Shown: positions 25,567-35,938, counted from the first letter of the stretch. The stretch: DNA of 64,000 nucleotides from Phycisphaerales bacterium (GCA_029260345.1 JAJDDK010000005.1:682001-746000), one strand, 5' to 3'. Translations and numbers: made by a program. Notes: a model not told the origin generated them from the letters alone.

Positions 25567-25625
25567 GATCCCGGCGCGCCGGGATCCCATCGCTGAATTC
25601 GTGTGCCACTGCTCTTGAGCAGTGG
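25567..25625. repeat. Two perfect palindromes at the start of the repeat array
   Basis: GATCCCGGCGCGCCGGGATC (25567-25586) is a perfect 20-bp palindrome. CCACTGCTC-TT-GAGCAGTGG (25606-25625) is a perfect 9-bp inverted repeat; a near copy (CCACTACTCTTGAGCAGTG) opens the second array at 31703. A copy of the GAGCGCAAGCG repeat is at 25483-25506. Confidence 0.75.
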
Positions 25626-25683
25626 TTGGGCGTTCAATGCACAGCTCAGAGAACTGTGCCACCAGGGAGGCGTCTTCTGGACC

Positions 25684-26187
25684 ACTCTCCCTCTGGGAGA
25701 GTCGGCAACGCGAAGCGTTGACGGTGAGGGCTCGATTCCTACTCACTTCTTCGCGCCTCGTGTGTGAACAGCGCACGATGCCAATTGAGGCTTGGAGTAG
25801 GAAGTAGATTGGAAGCCCTCACCCTACCTCGCTTTGCTCGGCCACCCTCTCCCAGGGGGAGAGGGATAAGACCCTTCTCCCTTTGGGAGAAGGTGGCAAC
25901 GCGCAGCGTTGACGGATGAGGGTCGAAGTTTCTCCCGATCATGTGGAGGGCAAATGAAAAAGAGATTCCACTCGGCCCTCACCCGACCTCGCTTTGCTCG
26001 GCCACCCTCTCCCAAGGGGAGAGGGATGAAACCCTTTCTCCCTTTGGGAGAAGGTGGCAACGCGCAGCGTTGACGGATGAGGGTCGAGTGTTTGTCTTTC
26101 GTGGATTGAGGCCTGAAATCAAAGCGAAAAACTTCGGCCCTCACCCGACCTCGCTGCGCTCGGCCACCCTCTCCCAGGGGGAGAGGG
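25684..26187. repeat. BIME-like array A: three inverted pairs
   Basis: Three units, each made of a left arm (CCTTCTCCC-TTT-GGGAGAAGG then CAACGCG-AGCGTTGACGG) and a right arm (CCCTCACCC, CGAGCAAAGCGAGG and CCCTCTCCC-AAG-GGGAGAGGG) facing each other over a 45-90 base loop. Arms: 25684-25733/25814-25865, 25872-25925/25973-26024, 26033-26087/26134-26187. Each arm is itself palindromic, and the two arm types are related, as in bimorphic REP pairs. No ORF of 25479-26202 is credible. Confidence 0.85.
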
Positions 26188-26202
26188 GTGGGATTCGCTT
26201 CC

Positions 26203-27111
26203 TCATGGGCGCGGTTCGGATTTGAGGAACTCGGCGATGACGGTGTCGAGCTTTTCCGGCTGGTCGTCCATCACAAAGTGTTTTGAATCGGCGAAGTAGT
26301 TGACCGTCACCGCCTCAGCGCCGTTGGTCCACTCCACCCACTGAGCGCGAATCTGCGTGCGGGCGTCGTTGTTGTCACCGGCTTGTCCGACGGCCACGAT
26401 CACCAGCGTGCGCGGCTCCATCGCCTTGAGCCCTTCGGTGATGTTCGACTTGAGGCCTTGAATCAAATACTCAATCGCGATCGCGTACTTCGTCTCGATG
26501 AACATGCCGGCGAGTTCTTCGCCGCGCTCGGGATCGGTCACCATGGCGCGGGCGGCTTGCTCCTGCATCGCAACAGCTTCTTGCTCCCCCATGCCGCGAA
26601 GCTGCGGCGCCAGTTGTGAATCAACAAACGCGATGCGCATCTCGGGTGAAAGGTCCGGGCCGCCGAAGTTGGAGGACGGCACACCGTCGATATCAATGAT
26701 CGCGGACGCGAGATTCGGGTACTCCACACCAAAGCGCAGAGCGATGTGCCCGCCGAGCGAATGCCCAACAATCACGGCGCCCTGAAGATCATGCTCGGTG
26801 ATGTACGTCGCGATGGCGACTACCGCCGCGTCGAACCATGGTGTTGGCGACGTCGTGGTCTCGTCAGGCATCGGCAGCGGGTCCGTGCCGGAGAAACCCG
26901 CAAGCGTCAGCGCGTGCATGGTGTATTGATCTTTGTTCCGCGTCATGAAGTCGTCCCAAACGCGCCAGTCGCAGGGCGAGCCGGGGATGAGAATCATGTT
27001 GATCGGACCGTCGCCGCGCGATTCGACGTGCGCGATCGCGTTGGCGGCGTTCGCGTGTGATGTTGAACCGAAAAGGATGGCGGCGGTGATGAGTGCAAAA
27101 AAGGTGCGCAT
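26203..27111 (-). CDS. Secreted alpha/beta-hydrolase
   Basis: 302 residues from MRTFFALITAAILFG; a signal peptide ends near SHANA. The hydrolase core has the oxyanion region LIPGSPCDWRVWDDF, the nucleophile elbow VIVGHSLGGHIALRFG (GHSLG), and the catalytic histidine in ADSKHFVMDDQPE. The acid is probably in VVAVGQAGDNNDA. Likely an esterase-type enzyme in the periplasm; the substrate is unknown. The last eight residues and the stop lie in a ~30-base block (26194-26222) that recurs at 30294-30325 next to another repeat array, so the present C-terminus seems to be supplied by a repeat. Confidence 0.9.
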   Translation of the reverse strand: MRTFFALITAAILFGSTSHANAANAIAHVESRGDGPINMILIPGSPCDWRVWDDFMTRNKDQYTMHALTLAGFSGTDPLPMPDETTTSPTPWFDAAVVAIATYITEHDLQGAVIVGHSLGGHIALRFGVEYPNLASAIIDIDGVPSSNFGGPDLSPEMRIAFVDSQLAPQLRGMGEQEAVAMQEQAARAMVTDPERGEELAGMFIETKYAIAIEYLIQGLKSNITEGLKAMEPRTLVIVAVGQAGDNNDARTQIRAQWVEWTNGAEAVTVNYFADSKHFVMDDQPEKLDTVIAEFLKSEPRP

Positions 27112-27155
27112 GGGGACAGCTCCAAAATTGTTGAGCATCCATGCTACCGGGCGGA

Positions 27156-27623
27156 TCAGCCTTGTTCGTCGAATTCCTTCAGGAAGCCGAGGAATTCGCG
27201 GAGATGCTCCTGCTCATCCGCAAGGATTTCGATGGCGAGGTCTTGCGTCGGGTGATCCACGCCATCGGTGATCTTGATGATGTTCTTGTACGTGTCCACG
27301 GCGGACTGCTCCGCGTCGATGACGCCTTTGATGACGGAGAGAATGTCCGTCGTCCTCACCGGCGGCTGCAGCGTCTTTTGCGTCATTTTGAGCTGCATCG
27401 AGCCGGGGGTCTGACCGCCGATCGTTTTGATGCGCTTGGACAGAAGCTGCGCGTGATTGAGTTCTTCGGTGACGTCCGCCGCGAGTGATTCTTTGACGTG
27501 CTTGGCGCGCATGCCGTCGAGGTTGTGGCTGTTGGCGATGTAATTGGCGACGGTTTCAATCTCAGCGTTGTACGCCTGCTGAAGTGCCGCGATGATTTTC
27601 TCGTTGGCGCCGGTGTCGGCCAT
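27156..27623 (-). CDS. Ferritin-like (bacterioferritin/DUF-type) diiron protein
   Basis: 155 residues from MADTGANEK, with AGGAG seven bases before the ATG. Four-helix bundle of the ferritin superfamily: helix A YNAEIETVANYIANSHN, helix B AADVTEELNHAQLLSKRI (E...E..H ligand set), helix C DILSVIKGVIDAEQSAVDTYKN and helix D AIEILADEQEHLREFLGFL (E..EH). Metal ligands are all present, so iron binding or oxidation is likely. It lacks the bacterioferritin haem-binding methionine as far as can be judged. Role may be iron storage or peroxide protection. Confidence 0.9.
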   Translation of the reverse strand: MADTGANEKIIAALQQAYNAEIETVANYIANSHNLDGMRAKHVKESLAADVTEELNHAQLLSKRIKTIGGQTPGSMQLKMTQKTLQPPVRTTDILSVIKGVIDAEQSAVDTYKNIIKITDGVDHPTQDLAIEILADEQEHLREFLGFLKEFDEQG

Positions 27624-27668
27624 GGCATTGCTCCTTTGCATTCAAGCGGTATCGAAAGGACATCTCGG

Positions 27669-28412
27669 TCAGGACGTTTGCGAAAGCGGTGCGCGCACAA
27701 TGATGGTCTCGCCGTCGCGGTCGTCGTGCTCGCCACAAATGCATCCGACGATGACGTGCGCGATGTCTTCGGGCGTCATCGCGGCATGTTTGGGCACGAT
27801 GTTTTCATCGAAATACGTGCGCAAGAGATCGGTTTCGACGGCGCCGGGCGCGACGGAAAACGCACGGATGTTGAGGTCGCCCCGTTCGTTCTTGATGGAC
27901 CGCACCATCGATTCACATGCGGCTTTGCCGGCGCCATATGCGAACAATCCCGGGAACGGGTCGTGCGCCGCCATAGATGTCACGTTGACGACGCAACCCT
28001 CACCCTGCTTTTCAAATGCGGGCCACGCCTCGTGAATGAGCCACGCCGCCGAGGCTGCGTTGATGATGAGGCTCGTGCGCAAGTCCTCGGGCGAGGATTC
28101 TTTCGCAGTCCCGATGGGTCCGCCGCCGGCGTTGTTGACGAGGGCGTCGAGGCGGCCGAATTGCGAGAGCGTTTCGTCAATGAGGCGGTGGCACTGGCTG
28201 GGGTCGGCGACGTCTGTCGGGACGCAATGGACGCGGCAATTTGAATTGTGCTCGCGGCAGTCGGCGGCGGTATTGGTCAGAGGCGCCGGGCGGCGTCCGG
28301 CCAGGACGAGATTCCAACCGCGACGGGCCAGGCCGATCGCGGTGGCGCGGCCGATTCCGGTGCCGCCGCCGGTGATGACGGCGACAGGAGCGGAATGGGT
28401 CTGGTCAGGCAT
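27669..28412 (-). CDS. Short-chain dehydrogenase/reductase
   Basis: 247 residues from MPDQTHSAPVAVITGGG. Classical SDR: cofactor motif TGGGTGIG, R in AGRRPAP favouring NADP, VNNAGGG, catalytic Ser in VNVTSMAAH and YGAGK (YxxxK). The C-terminal PGAVETDLL is standard. Substrate unknown. It is co-directional with the ferritin-like gene 45 bases downstream and may share its transcript. Confidence 0.92.
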   Translation of the reverse strand: MPDQTHSAPVAVITGGGTGIGRATAIGLARRGWNLVLAGRRPAPLTNTAADCREHNSNCRVHCVPTDVADPSQCHRLIDETLSQFGRLDALVNNAGGGPIGTAKESSPEDLRTSLIINAASAAWLIHEAWPAFEKQGEGCVVNVTSMAAHDPFPGLFAYGAGKAACESMVRSIKNERGDLNIRAFSVAPGAVETDLLRTYFDENIVPKHAAMTPEDIAHVIVGCICGEHDDRDGETIIVRAPLSQTS

Positions 28413-28593
28413 GAGCGCACTGTAGGCGATCGAAATAGGCACTGGAGCATTGCGAATGCTGATTCAGGGGGTCCGCCGGGGTGTGCGTCCTGCGAATTAT
28501 TCGGTCCGCTGTCCCTGCCGGGCGGATCGACCGACATAGATTCACAGTCGCCTGTATGCCGCGGGCGCGATCCATTTCCGGGAAAGAAGAACT

Positions 28594-30102
28594 GTGACCG
28601 ACCAGCACGTCGCCCATGATCACCTGAGTCTGACGAAGATCGTCGCCACGCTCGGCCCGGCCAGCAGCGATGCGGCGTCTTTGCGACGGCTGTGCGAGGC
28701 AGGCGTGAGCGTCGTGCGGTTCAATTTCTCGCATGGTGATTTCCAGCAGCACTCCGAACGGCTCAAAGTCGTGCGGCAGGTGGAGAAGGAAATCGGCCGC
28801 CCGATCGCGGTGCTCGGCGATTTGCCGGGGCCGAAGATTCGCGTGACCAAGGTTGAAGGCGATGGCATCGAACTGCGGGCGGGTCAGGACCTGACCTTTC
28901 GGCGCGAACTTGCCGTTGCGATTCCCGGCGACGTGCCTGTGTTCGGCTGCACCTATGAAGCAATTGTGGATGAAGCGCTGCCGGGGCATCGTGTGCTGAT
29001 CAACGATGGCGCCATTCGCGCGCTTGTTGTTGAAGAGGGCGTTGACGAGATTCGCTGCCGCGTCACGACGGGCGGATTGGTGACGACGGGCAAGGGTGTG
29101 AATCTTCCTGATAGTGATATTTCCGCACCGGCGATCACGGAGCGTGACTGGGCGGTCGTGGACTGGGCGGTTGAGCATCAACTGGATTTCCTTGCGATGT
29201 CATTCGTGCGGCGTGCGCAGGAGGTTCGCATCCTGAAGAGCAAGCTCTCGGCGATGTGCGTCGGCGATGCGTGCGGCGTGTCGTGGGACGAGGGCGCAGC
29301 GTCGCGGATTCCGGTGATTGCAAAGATTGAGAAGCCGCAGGCCGTTGCGAATATTGAAGAAATTCTTGAGGAAGCAGACGGGATCATGGTCGCGCGCGGC
29401 GATTTGGGTGTGGAGATGGATCTCGCTCAGGTGCCGGTGACGCAGAAATTGCTCGTGATGCGGGCTCAGGCGCATGGGAAGCCGTGCATCGTTGCGACGC
29501 AAATGCTTGAATCGATGATTGAAAACGCTTCGCCGACGCGCGCGGAAGTGAGCGATGTGGCCAATGCGATTTACGATGCGTCGGATGCGGTGATGCTTTC
29601 CGGTGAGACAGCGGTCGGCAAGTATGGCGCGCTGGCGGTGGACATGATGCGGCGGGTCGCGAACGCGACGGAGCAGCGATTGTCAGAACTTCCGCACTTG
29701 GAGATCGAAGCGAAAGAATCGCGTGATCGGTCTTCGCGCACCGTGGCCTTGGCGCGCGGCGCGTGGGAGATCGCAGGCAATCTGAATGCGAAGCTCGTCG
29801 CGTGCTGGAGTCAGAATGGCGAAACGGCGCGGCGGCTATCGCGCATGGGGTTCCGTATTCCAGTGATCGCATTTTCGTCCGATGAACGTGCGGTTCGGCG
29901 CATGACGCTCTTGTATGCGGTGACGCCGGTCTTGTTGCCCAGCCCGCCGGAGCATCGTTCAGATTTTGCAAAGCTTGTTGAGCAGTTCGTGCTTGAACAT
30001 GGCATGGCCCAGCGCGGCGACACGATTGTCACACTCTCCGGCAAGCCCATGGGCAAACCGGGCGCGAGCGACAGCGTGACGATTCAGGTCTTGGGGCAAT
30101 AG
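28594..30102 (+). CDS. pyk: Pyruvate kinase
   Basis: 502 residues from GTG 28594, with GGAAAGAAG eight bases upstream. Landmarks: TKIVATLGPAS, FNFSHGDFQ (substrate loop), the B-domain between residues ~75 and 175, VIAKIEKPQAV with the catalytic Lys, MVARGDLGVEM, KPCIVATQMLESM and SDAVMLSGETAVGKY. It makes pyruvate and ATP from phosphoenolpyruvate. The C-terminal domain (residues ~365-500) is complete. Enolase, the preceding step, is 4.5 kb away in the same window. Confidence 0.98.
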   Translation: MTDQHVAHDHLSLTKIVATLGPASSDAASLRRLCEAGVSVVRFNFSHGDFQQHSERLKVVRQVEKEIGRPIAVLGDLPGPKIRVTKVEGDGIELRAGQDLTFRRELAVAIPGDVPVFGCTYEAIVDEALPGHRVLINDGAIRALVVEEGVDEIRCRVTTGGLVTTGKGVNLPDSDISAPAITERDWAVVDWAVEHQLDFLAMSFVRRAQEVRILKSKLSAMCVGDACGVSWDEGAASRIPVIAKIEKPQAVANIEEILEEADGIMVARGDLGVEMDLAQVPVTQKLLVMRAQAHGKPCIVATQMLESMIENASPTRAEVSDVANAIYDASDAVMLSGETAVGKYGALAVDMMRRVANATEQRLSELPHLEIEAKESRDRSSRTVALARGAWEIAGNLNAKLVACWSQNGETARRLSRMGFRIPVIAFSSDERAVRRMTLLYAVTPVLLPSPPEHRSDFAKLVEQFVLEHGMAQRGDTIVTLSGKPMGKPGASDSVTIQVLGQ

Positions 30103-30103
30103 G

Positions 30104-30325
30104 GCGCCCTCCAATGGAGATGGGTCAACGCGAAGCGTTGACGGTGAGAGCTCTGAATTTGCATTCTCCGTCTTCACCACAACGGGGGACAGCGCTCAAA
30201 GACTCTTGAGACTTGGAGGAGGGAGTAGTTTAGGAGCCCTCACCTCATTCGCTGCGCTCACTCGACACTCCCAGGGGGAGAGTGATGGAGAGATCCGCTT
30301 CCTGACGGGCGCGGTTCGGGTCTTG
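30104..30325. repeat. BIME-like unit C before cinA
   Basis: A single diverged pair: left arm with GTCAACGCGAAGCGTTGAC (30123), right arm with CTCATTCGCTGCGCTCACTC and CTCCCAGGGGGAG (30239-30285), loop ~110 bases. It is followed at 30294-30325 by the CGCTTCCTGACGGGCGCGG block shared with the hydrolase 3' end at 26194. Confidence 0.75.
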
Positions 30326-30344
30326 CCTTCGATATGCTTTGTGT

Positions 30345-31664
30345 GTGGCGCCCGATATTGAACAACATGTGCATCGCACCGCCGCGATACTTTCGATTGG
30401 CGATGAGCTCGCGCTTGGCGAAACGGTGAACACGAACAGCGCGTGGATCGCGCAGCGGCTCACCAATTGCGGCGTGAAGCCCGTCACGCACGTCACCGTG
30501 GATGATTCGCTCAATTCGATCGCGGCGATCATGCGCGAATTGGCTTCGCGCGTTGATGTGGTGGTCTCCAGCGGCGGACTCGGCCCGACGGATGATGATC
30601 TGACTCGGCAAGCGCTGGCGCAGGCACTTGGGGAAGAGCTGGTCGAAGACGAACAATCGCTGGCATCCCTGCAGCGGCGATTTCAAGCGATCGGGCGCGA
30701 ATTGCTTGCGGCGAATCGTGTACAGACGCTGCGCCCGGTGTCTGGGCGATGTTTGAAGAATCCGCATGGCACGGCGCCGGGCATCGCCGCGACGTGGCGC
30801 GAAGGCGAATTGAAGTGCGATTTCTTTTGTTTGCCCGGTCCGCCGCGCGAAATGCAGCCGATGCTGGAGCGTTTGGTGCTGCCGGCGCTCAAACCGTCGG
30901 GCGATCGGGTGATTCGCTTGCGCACGCTGCATGTGTTCGGTCTGCCGGAATCGGGCATTCCGAAATTGCTCGGCGGTTTGATGGAGCGCGGGCGCAATCC
31001 GGTGGTGGGGACGAGCGCGCAAACGGGGTTTGTGACGTGCAAGATTCGGTTTGAGGGTGATCCGGCAAAGGCGGATGCGACGCTGGATGCGGCGGAGAAG
31101 CAAGTGCGAGCCGCGCTGGATCCGTTTGTGTTTGGTGTTGATGATGAGACTCTGGCGTCGGTAGTGTCGGACCTGTTGCGCACGCGAGGCGAATCGGTGA
31201 CGACGGCGGAGTCGTGCACGGGCGGGCTGGTTTCGATGATGCTCACGGAGCGTCCGGGGTCGTCAGATGTTTTTGTGGGTGGTTGGGCGACGTATTCAAA
31301 TGAATTCAAGCATGGGTCGTTGGATGTGCCGCTTGAATTGATTGAGAAGCATGGTGCGGTTTCTGAACACGTGGCGCGAGCGATGGCGAAAGGGGCCTTG
31401 GCTCGCAGTGCAGAGAGCGAAAAGCCTGCGAATCATGCAATTTCGATCACCGGCGTCGCGGGGCCGGGCGGCGGGACGGAGGAGAAGCCGGTCGGAACGG
31501 TCTGGATCGCGCGAGCGACGCGCGGCGATGAAACAGAGGCACGATTGTTTCGGTTTTCCGATCAGCGCGACGCAATTCGTGAGCGCAGCGCGCTGGCGGC
31601 GCTGGGGATGTTGCGACTGAAATTGATCGGTCGGACGGATGTGAAGTTGTTGTGGGAGCAGTGA
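30345..31664 (+). CDS. cinA: CinA: competence-damage protein / NMN amidohydrolase
   Basis: About 439 residues; start uncertain. There is no ATG; candidates are TTG 30339, GTG 30345 and GTG 30369, the last being six residues before AAILSIGDELALGETVN where homology begins. The N-terminal half is the MoeA/MoCF-like domain (SSGGLGPTDDDLTRQAL, KNPHGTAPGI, LPGPPREMQPML), usually an ADP-ribose pyrophosphatase; the C-terminal half is the NMN deamidase (TTAESCTGGLVSMMLT, GWATYSNEFKH, ITGVAGPGGGTEEKPVGTV) with its catalytic Ser/Lys area intact. It recycles NMN to NaMN in NAD salvage. Confidence 0.94.
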   Translation: MAPDIEQHVHRTAAILSIGDELALGETVNTNSAWIAQRLTNCGVKPVTHVTVDDSLNSIAAIMRELASRVDVVVSSGGLGPTDDDLTRQALAQALGEELVEDEQSLASLQRRFQAIGRELLAANRVQTLRPVSGRCLKNPHGTAPGIAATWREGELKCDFFCLPGPPREMQPMLERLVLPALKPSGDRVIRLRTLHVFGLPESGIPKLLGGLMERGRNPVVGTSAQTGFVTCKIRFEGDPAKADATLDAAEKQVRAALDPFVFGVDDETLASVVSDLLRTRGESVTTAESCTGGLVSMMLTERPGSSDVFVGGWATYSNEFKHGSLDVPLELIEKHGAVSEHVARAMAKGALARSAESEKPANHAISITGVAGPGGGTEEKPVGTVWIARATRGDETEARLFRFSDQRDAIRERSALAALGMLRLKLIGRTDVKLLWEQ

Positions 31665-31702
31665 GCCGCAGCGCATACCTGAGCATTCCTGGATTCAGTG
31701 TG

Positions 31703-32232
31703 CCACTACTCTTGAGCAGTGATTTGCGCTCAACGCACCCTTCTCCCGTTGGGAGAAGGTGTCATCGCGAAAGCGATGACGGATGAGGGCCGAAATACCT
31801 TCACCTTCTCGTCGAAAAACAACCACAGTGTCAATTCCGAAAACACTCGGCCCTCACCCGACCTCGCTGCGCTCGGCCACCCTCTCCCAAGGGGAGAGGG
31901 ATAAGACCCTTCTCCCTCTGGGAGAAGGTGTCGACGCGAAGCGTTGACGGATGAGGGCCGAAGTTCTTTCCGATCAAACTGTTGCGCGCCGTTCAATGCA
32001 CTTCTGAAGCGCACGACTCGGCCCTCACCCGACCTCGCTGCGCTCGGCCATCCTCTCCCAAAGGGAGAGGGATAGGACCCTTCTCCCTCTGGGAGAAGGT
32101 GTCGACGCGAAGCGTTGACGGATGAGGGCCGAGTGTTTGCCTTCCGTGGATTGAGGCCTGAAATCAAAGCGAAAAACTCCGGCCATCACCCGACCTCGCT
32201 TTGCTCGGCCACCCTCTCCCAAGGGGAGAGGG
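31703..32232. repeat. BIME-like array B: three inverted pairs
   Basis: Same left and right arms as array A, in three successive units between 31738 and 32232, preceded by the TGCCACTACTCTTGAGCAGT palindrome. The loop of its last unit (32133-32181) is nearly the same as the loop of the last unit of array A (26089-26137), including TGGATTGAGGCCTGAAATCA. One unit was therefore copied between loci as a whole. No gene is seen in 31665-32264. Confidence 0.88.
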
Positions 32233-32264
32233 ATAGAAGTGCGATCACATAAATTTCAGCAACA

Positions 32265-33713
32265 TCAGAGTGCGATTCGTTCGCCAGATGCAATCGCATC
32301 AGGTTTGTCCGCTTTCTCTAATTCGCTTTCTTCCGTCGCCGTCAACGGATTCAACTCAATCACACAATCCACCGCCCCATCGGCCTTCCGCGGCACGCGA
32401 ACACCCGCCGCCTCCAGCCACTGCGCCGCCCGCTCCGTTTGCAGCACATAGCTCGTTGCCGGTGAATCGTTCCCGTCCGCATTTTTGATCGGCGCGAACT
32501 CAAAGCGGTCCGTCTCGAGCACGATGGATTGCTCGCACATCGGGATGGCGTCAAAGACAAATGTTTCAAGCTTGATCGCATTCGGCTGTTCCGGCTCGAT
32601 CAACTCGCCTGTCTCAAGATCCAAGTGCGGCACTTTCTTATGAGCGCGGTGCAACGGCAGCGCGAAGCCTTCTGGCGATTCATTGAGCCGGCGCACAAAG
32701 TCAAGCGAAATGACGTGAATCGCCGGACTGCCAGCATTGAAGCGAAGTTCGCCGCGCTCGTCACGTTCGTTTGTCAATGCGGCAGGCAGGTCGGAATACT
32801 CGATCACACGCACATGGCCGTCCGCTTTGCAGAACACGCCGACTTTCTCCGCCGCGTCCGTCTTGGCGATCATTTTGCTGGACATCTCGCCCGACGAATC
32901 CGGCGCCGCGGCGTGCAGGCCGATGAACACCGGATCGATCATGCGCACGAGCGGGTTGTCGATTTGCGTATACGAGAGATGCTCAACACCCAAAGCTTGC
33001 AGTTCCTCGACGGCGCCGCTGGTGTACAGCGCCTTGAGTGATCCGCCGTGCCCGTCCGGATTCGTCGCGGGCTCATCCTTCGCGGCAAGCAACATCTTGC
33101 CCGTTGCATCATTGAATGACGGCAACACGCCCTGTTGAAAGAAACCGACCTGTTTCGGGTCAAGCCCAAAGTGCTTGTGCTTTTCAAAGAACTCAATCGT
33201 CGGCTCGTGATTCAGCGGACTGGTCATCAATCGCCACGGAATCGTCACGCCGTACTTCGCGCCGGCGGCCCGCACTTGCTCAGCGAGCATCTGAAAGAGC
33301 GATTTGCCCGTGACCGCTCCCGCTGGGTAGCAGCCCTTGGGGCCATCGAAGCCGAGACGCGAGCCTTGACCGCCGGCGACGGTGAACGCCGCGACTTTGC
33401 CGGCGCGAATAAGCGCTTCGCCGGCCATTTCGTATTGCTCACGATTCCACGGTCGCTGCGGCGACGCAGCATTGCATGGGTAATAGGGGGCCGGTTCGAG
33501 CTTGCCCGGCGTTGCGTCGTGCGTGTCTTTCGTGAGTGCGTATTTCGCCAATTGCGGCACGCGCTCCAGGTCGATCGCGGCCAATCGCGCGGCGAGGGCA
33601 CGCCGGCCCGCGTCATCAAGATCATCAGCAAACGCAAGCAATTGCGTCTGCCCGATCGCTTGAAGCCGCGCTCGGATGGAATTGAGATCAGGTTGTGCGG
33701 TGGCGGGCGTCAT
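32265..33713 (-). CDS. UDPGP-family pyrophosphorylase (UDP-HexNAc type, eukaryote-like)
   Basis: 482 residues from the ATG at 33713, which has GAGG eight bases upstream; ATG 33734 is an alternative. It belongs to the large UDPGP/UAP1 family rather than the bacterial GlmU or GalU folds: VAAFTVAGGQGSRLGFDGPKG (AGGQGSRLG is the nucleotide loop), PWRLMTSPLNHEPTIEFF, FFQQGVLPSF, PDGHGGSLKAL, YTQIDNPLVRMIDPVFIG and a late KLETFVFDAIP. It likely makes UDP-GlcNAc or UDP-GalNAc from UTP and the sugar 1-phosphate, for envelope or polysaccharide synthesis. The gene ends 33 bases from repeat array B. Confidence 0.93.
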   Translation of the reverse strand: MTPATAQPDLNSIRARLQAIGQTQLLAFADDLDDAGRRALAARLAAIDLERVPQLAKYALTKDTHDATPGKLEPAPYYPCNAASPQRPWNREQYEMAGEALIRAGKVAAFTVAGGQGSRLGFDGPKGCYPAGAVTGKSLFQMLAEQVRAAGAKYGVTIPWRLMTSPLNHEPTIEFFEKHKHFGLDPKQVGFFQQGVLPSFNDATGKMLLAAKDEPATNPDGHGGSLKALYTSGAVEELQALGVEHLSYTQIDNPLVRMIDPVFIGLHAAAPDSSGEMSSKMIAKTDAAEKVGVFCKADGHVRVIEYSDLPAALTNERDERGELRFNAGSPAIHVISLDFVRRLNESPEGFALPLHRAHKKVPHLDLETGELIEPEQPNAIKLETFVFDAIPMCEQSIVLETDRFEFAPIKNADGNDSPATSYVLQTERAAQWLEAAGVRVPRKADGAVDCVIELNPLTATEESELEKADKPDAIASGERIAL

Positions 33714-33770
33714 TGCATGTGCCTCGTTCCGCATGGTAGCCGTTGAACAATGTGAAACGTCAACGTGTCG

Positions 33771-34478
33771 CTAAATCGGCGGCTCTTCCGGTTCGGTCCA
33801 GTGCCCCTCCATGTGCCGCACGATCTTGCCGGTGGCGATGTAGATGACCTGTTCGGCGACGTTGGTGCAATGGTCGCCGATGCGCTCAAGCTCGTTGGCG
33901 ACGATGTTGGTCGCGAAGGCGAATTCGACGTTGGCGTCACCGGCTGCGACGCGCTGCTGCATTTCCAGAAGGATGGCCCTCTCAAATTCGTCCATCGTGT
34001 CATCGCTGGCGAGAACGGCTTGCGCGAGTTTCGTGTCCTGCCGTTCAAAGCACGTGACCGTATCGCGCACGATGCCGACCGCGCTATTGGCCATCACCCG
34101 AAATCGTCCGGACGGCTCATCGGCGAGCGCCTGAAACGTCGCGACCTGTTCGGCGATGGTCACGGCGCCGTCGGCCGTGCGCTCCAGTTCGTTGTTGACC
34201 TTCACGATCATGAGCAGGAGGCGGAGGAGCCGTTCGGGCAGATCGACTGCTGTGCGCGCGATGTCGGTCAGCAGATCGACGGCCGCTCGTTCGATCTCCA
34301 CGTCAGCGCGATCGATGACCGAATCATGGCTGATGATCCAGTCCGCTTTGGACTGATCCATCTCAAAGATGGCTTCGACGGCGCCTTCGACCATGCGTTC
34401 CACACGTCGCCCCTGCTCGACCATGTCGGCCCGCAGCCGGGCGATCCGTCGTTCAAAGACTTCCAACGTGTTTGGCAT
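33771..34478 (-). CDS. phoU: Phosphate transport system regulator PhoU
   Basis: 235 residues from MPNTLEVFERRIARLRADM; the open frame extends far upstream through enolase antisense and is not real. Two tandem three-helix PhoU units carry the metal-binding E/DxxxD patterns: NNELERTADGAVTIAEQ and ANELERIGDHCTNVAEQVIY. PhoU restrains the PstSCAB-PhoR phosphate signalling system. No pst or pho genes are adjacent. It is divergent from eno with ~145 bases between the starts. Confidence 0.96.
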   Translation of the reverse strand: MPNTLEVFERRIARLRADMVEQGRRVERMVEGAVEAIFEMDQSKADWIISHDSVIDRADVEIERAAVDLLTDIARTAVDLPERLLRLLLMIVKVNNELERTADGAVTIAEQVATFQALADEPSGRFRVMANSAVGIVRDTVTCFERQDTKLAQAVLASDDTMDEFERAILLEMQQRVAAGDANVEFAFATNIVANELERIGDHCTNVAEQVIYIATGKIVRHMEGHWTEPEEPPI

Positions 34479-34529
34479 GACTGAGCGCTCAGCGAAAGGG
34501 GCGAATGGGTCACGATACCCGGGCGATGA

Positions 34530-35918
<1,389 letters not shown>

Positions 35919-35920
35919 CC

Positions 35921-35938
35921 AAAAGTCACTAGACTTTT
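35921..35938. promoter_or_regulatory. 18-nt inverted repeat between eno and the LuxR gene
   Basis: AAAAGTC-ACTA-GACTTTT is a perfect 7-bp inverted repeat three bases after the eno stop and ~20 before the LuxR-type start. It could be an operator, possibly for the regulator itself, or the base of a weak terminator. Confidence 0.5.

Noticed and set aside
25479-26202. Several 80-140 residue ORFs in the repeat arrays (also 31665-32264, 43592-43870)
   Set aside because: They read through palindromic arms (SQREKG, LPLGEGGRAKRGRV) and recur at each array; repeat-derived, not genes.
25684-32232. CRISPR array
   Set aside because: Repeats are paired, inverted and unevenly spaced (loops 45-110 bases), with no cas genes; BIME-like rather than CRISPR.
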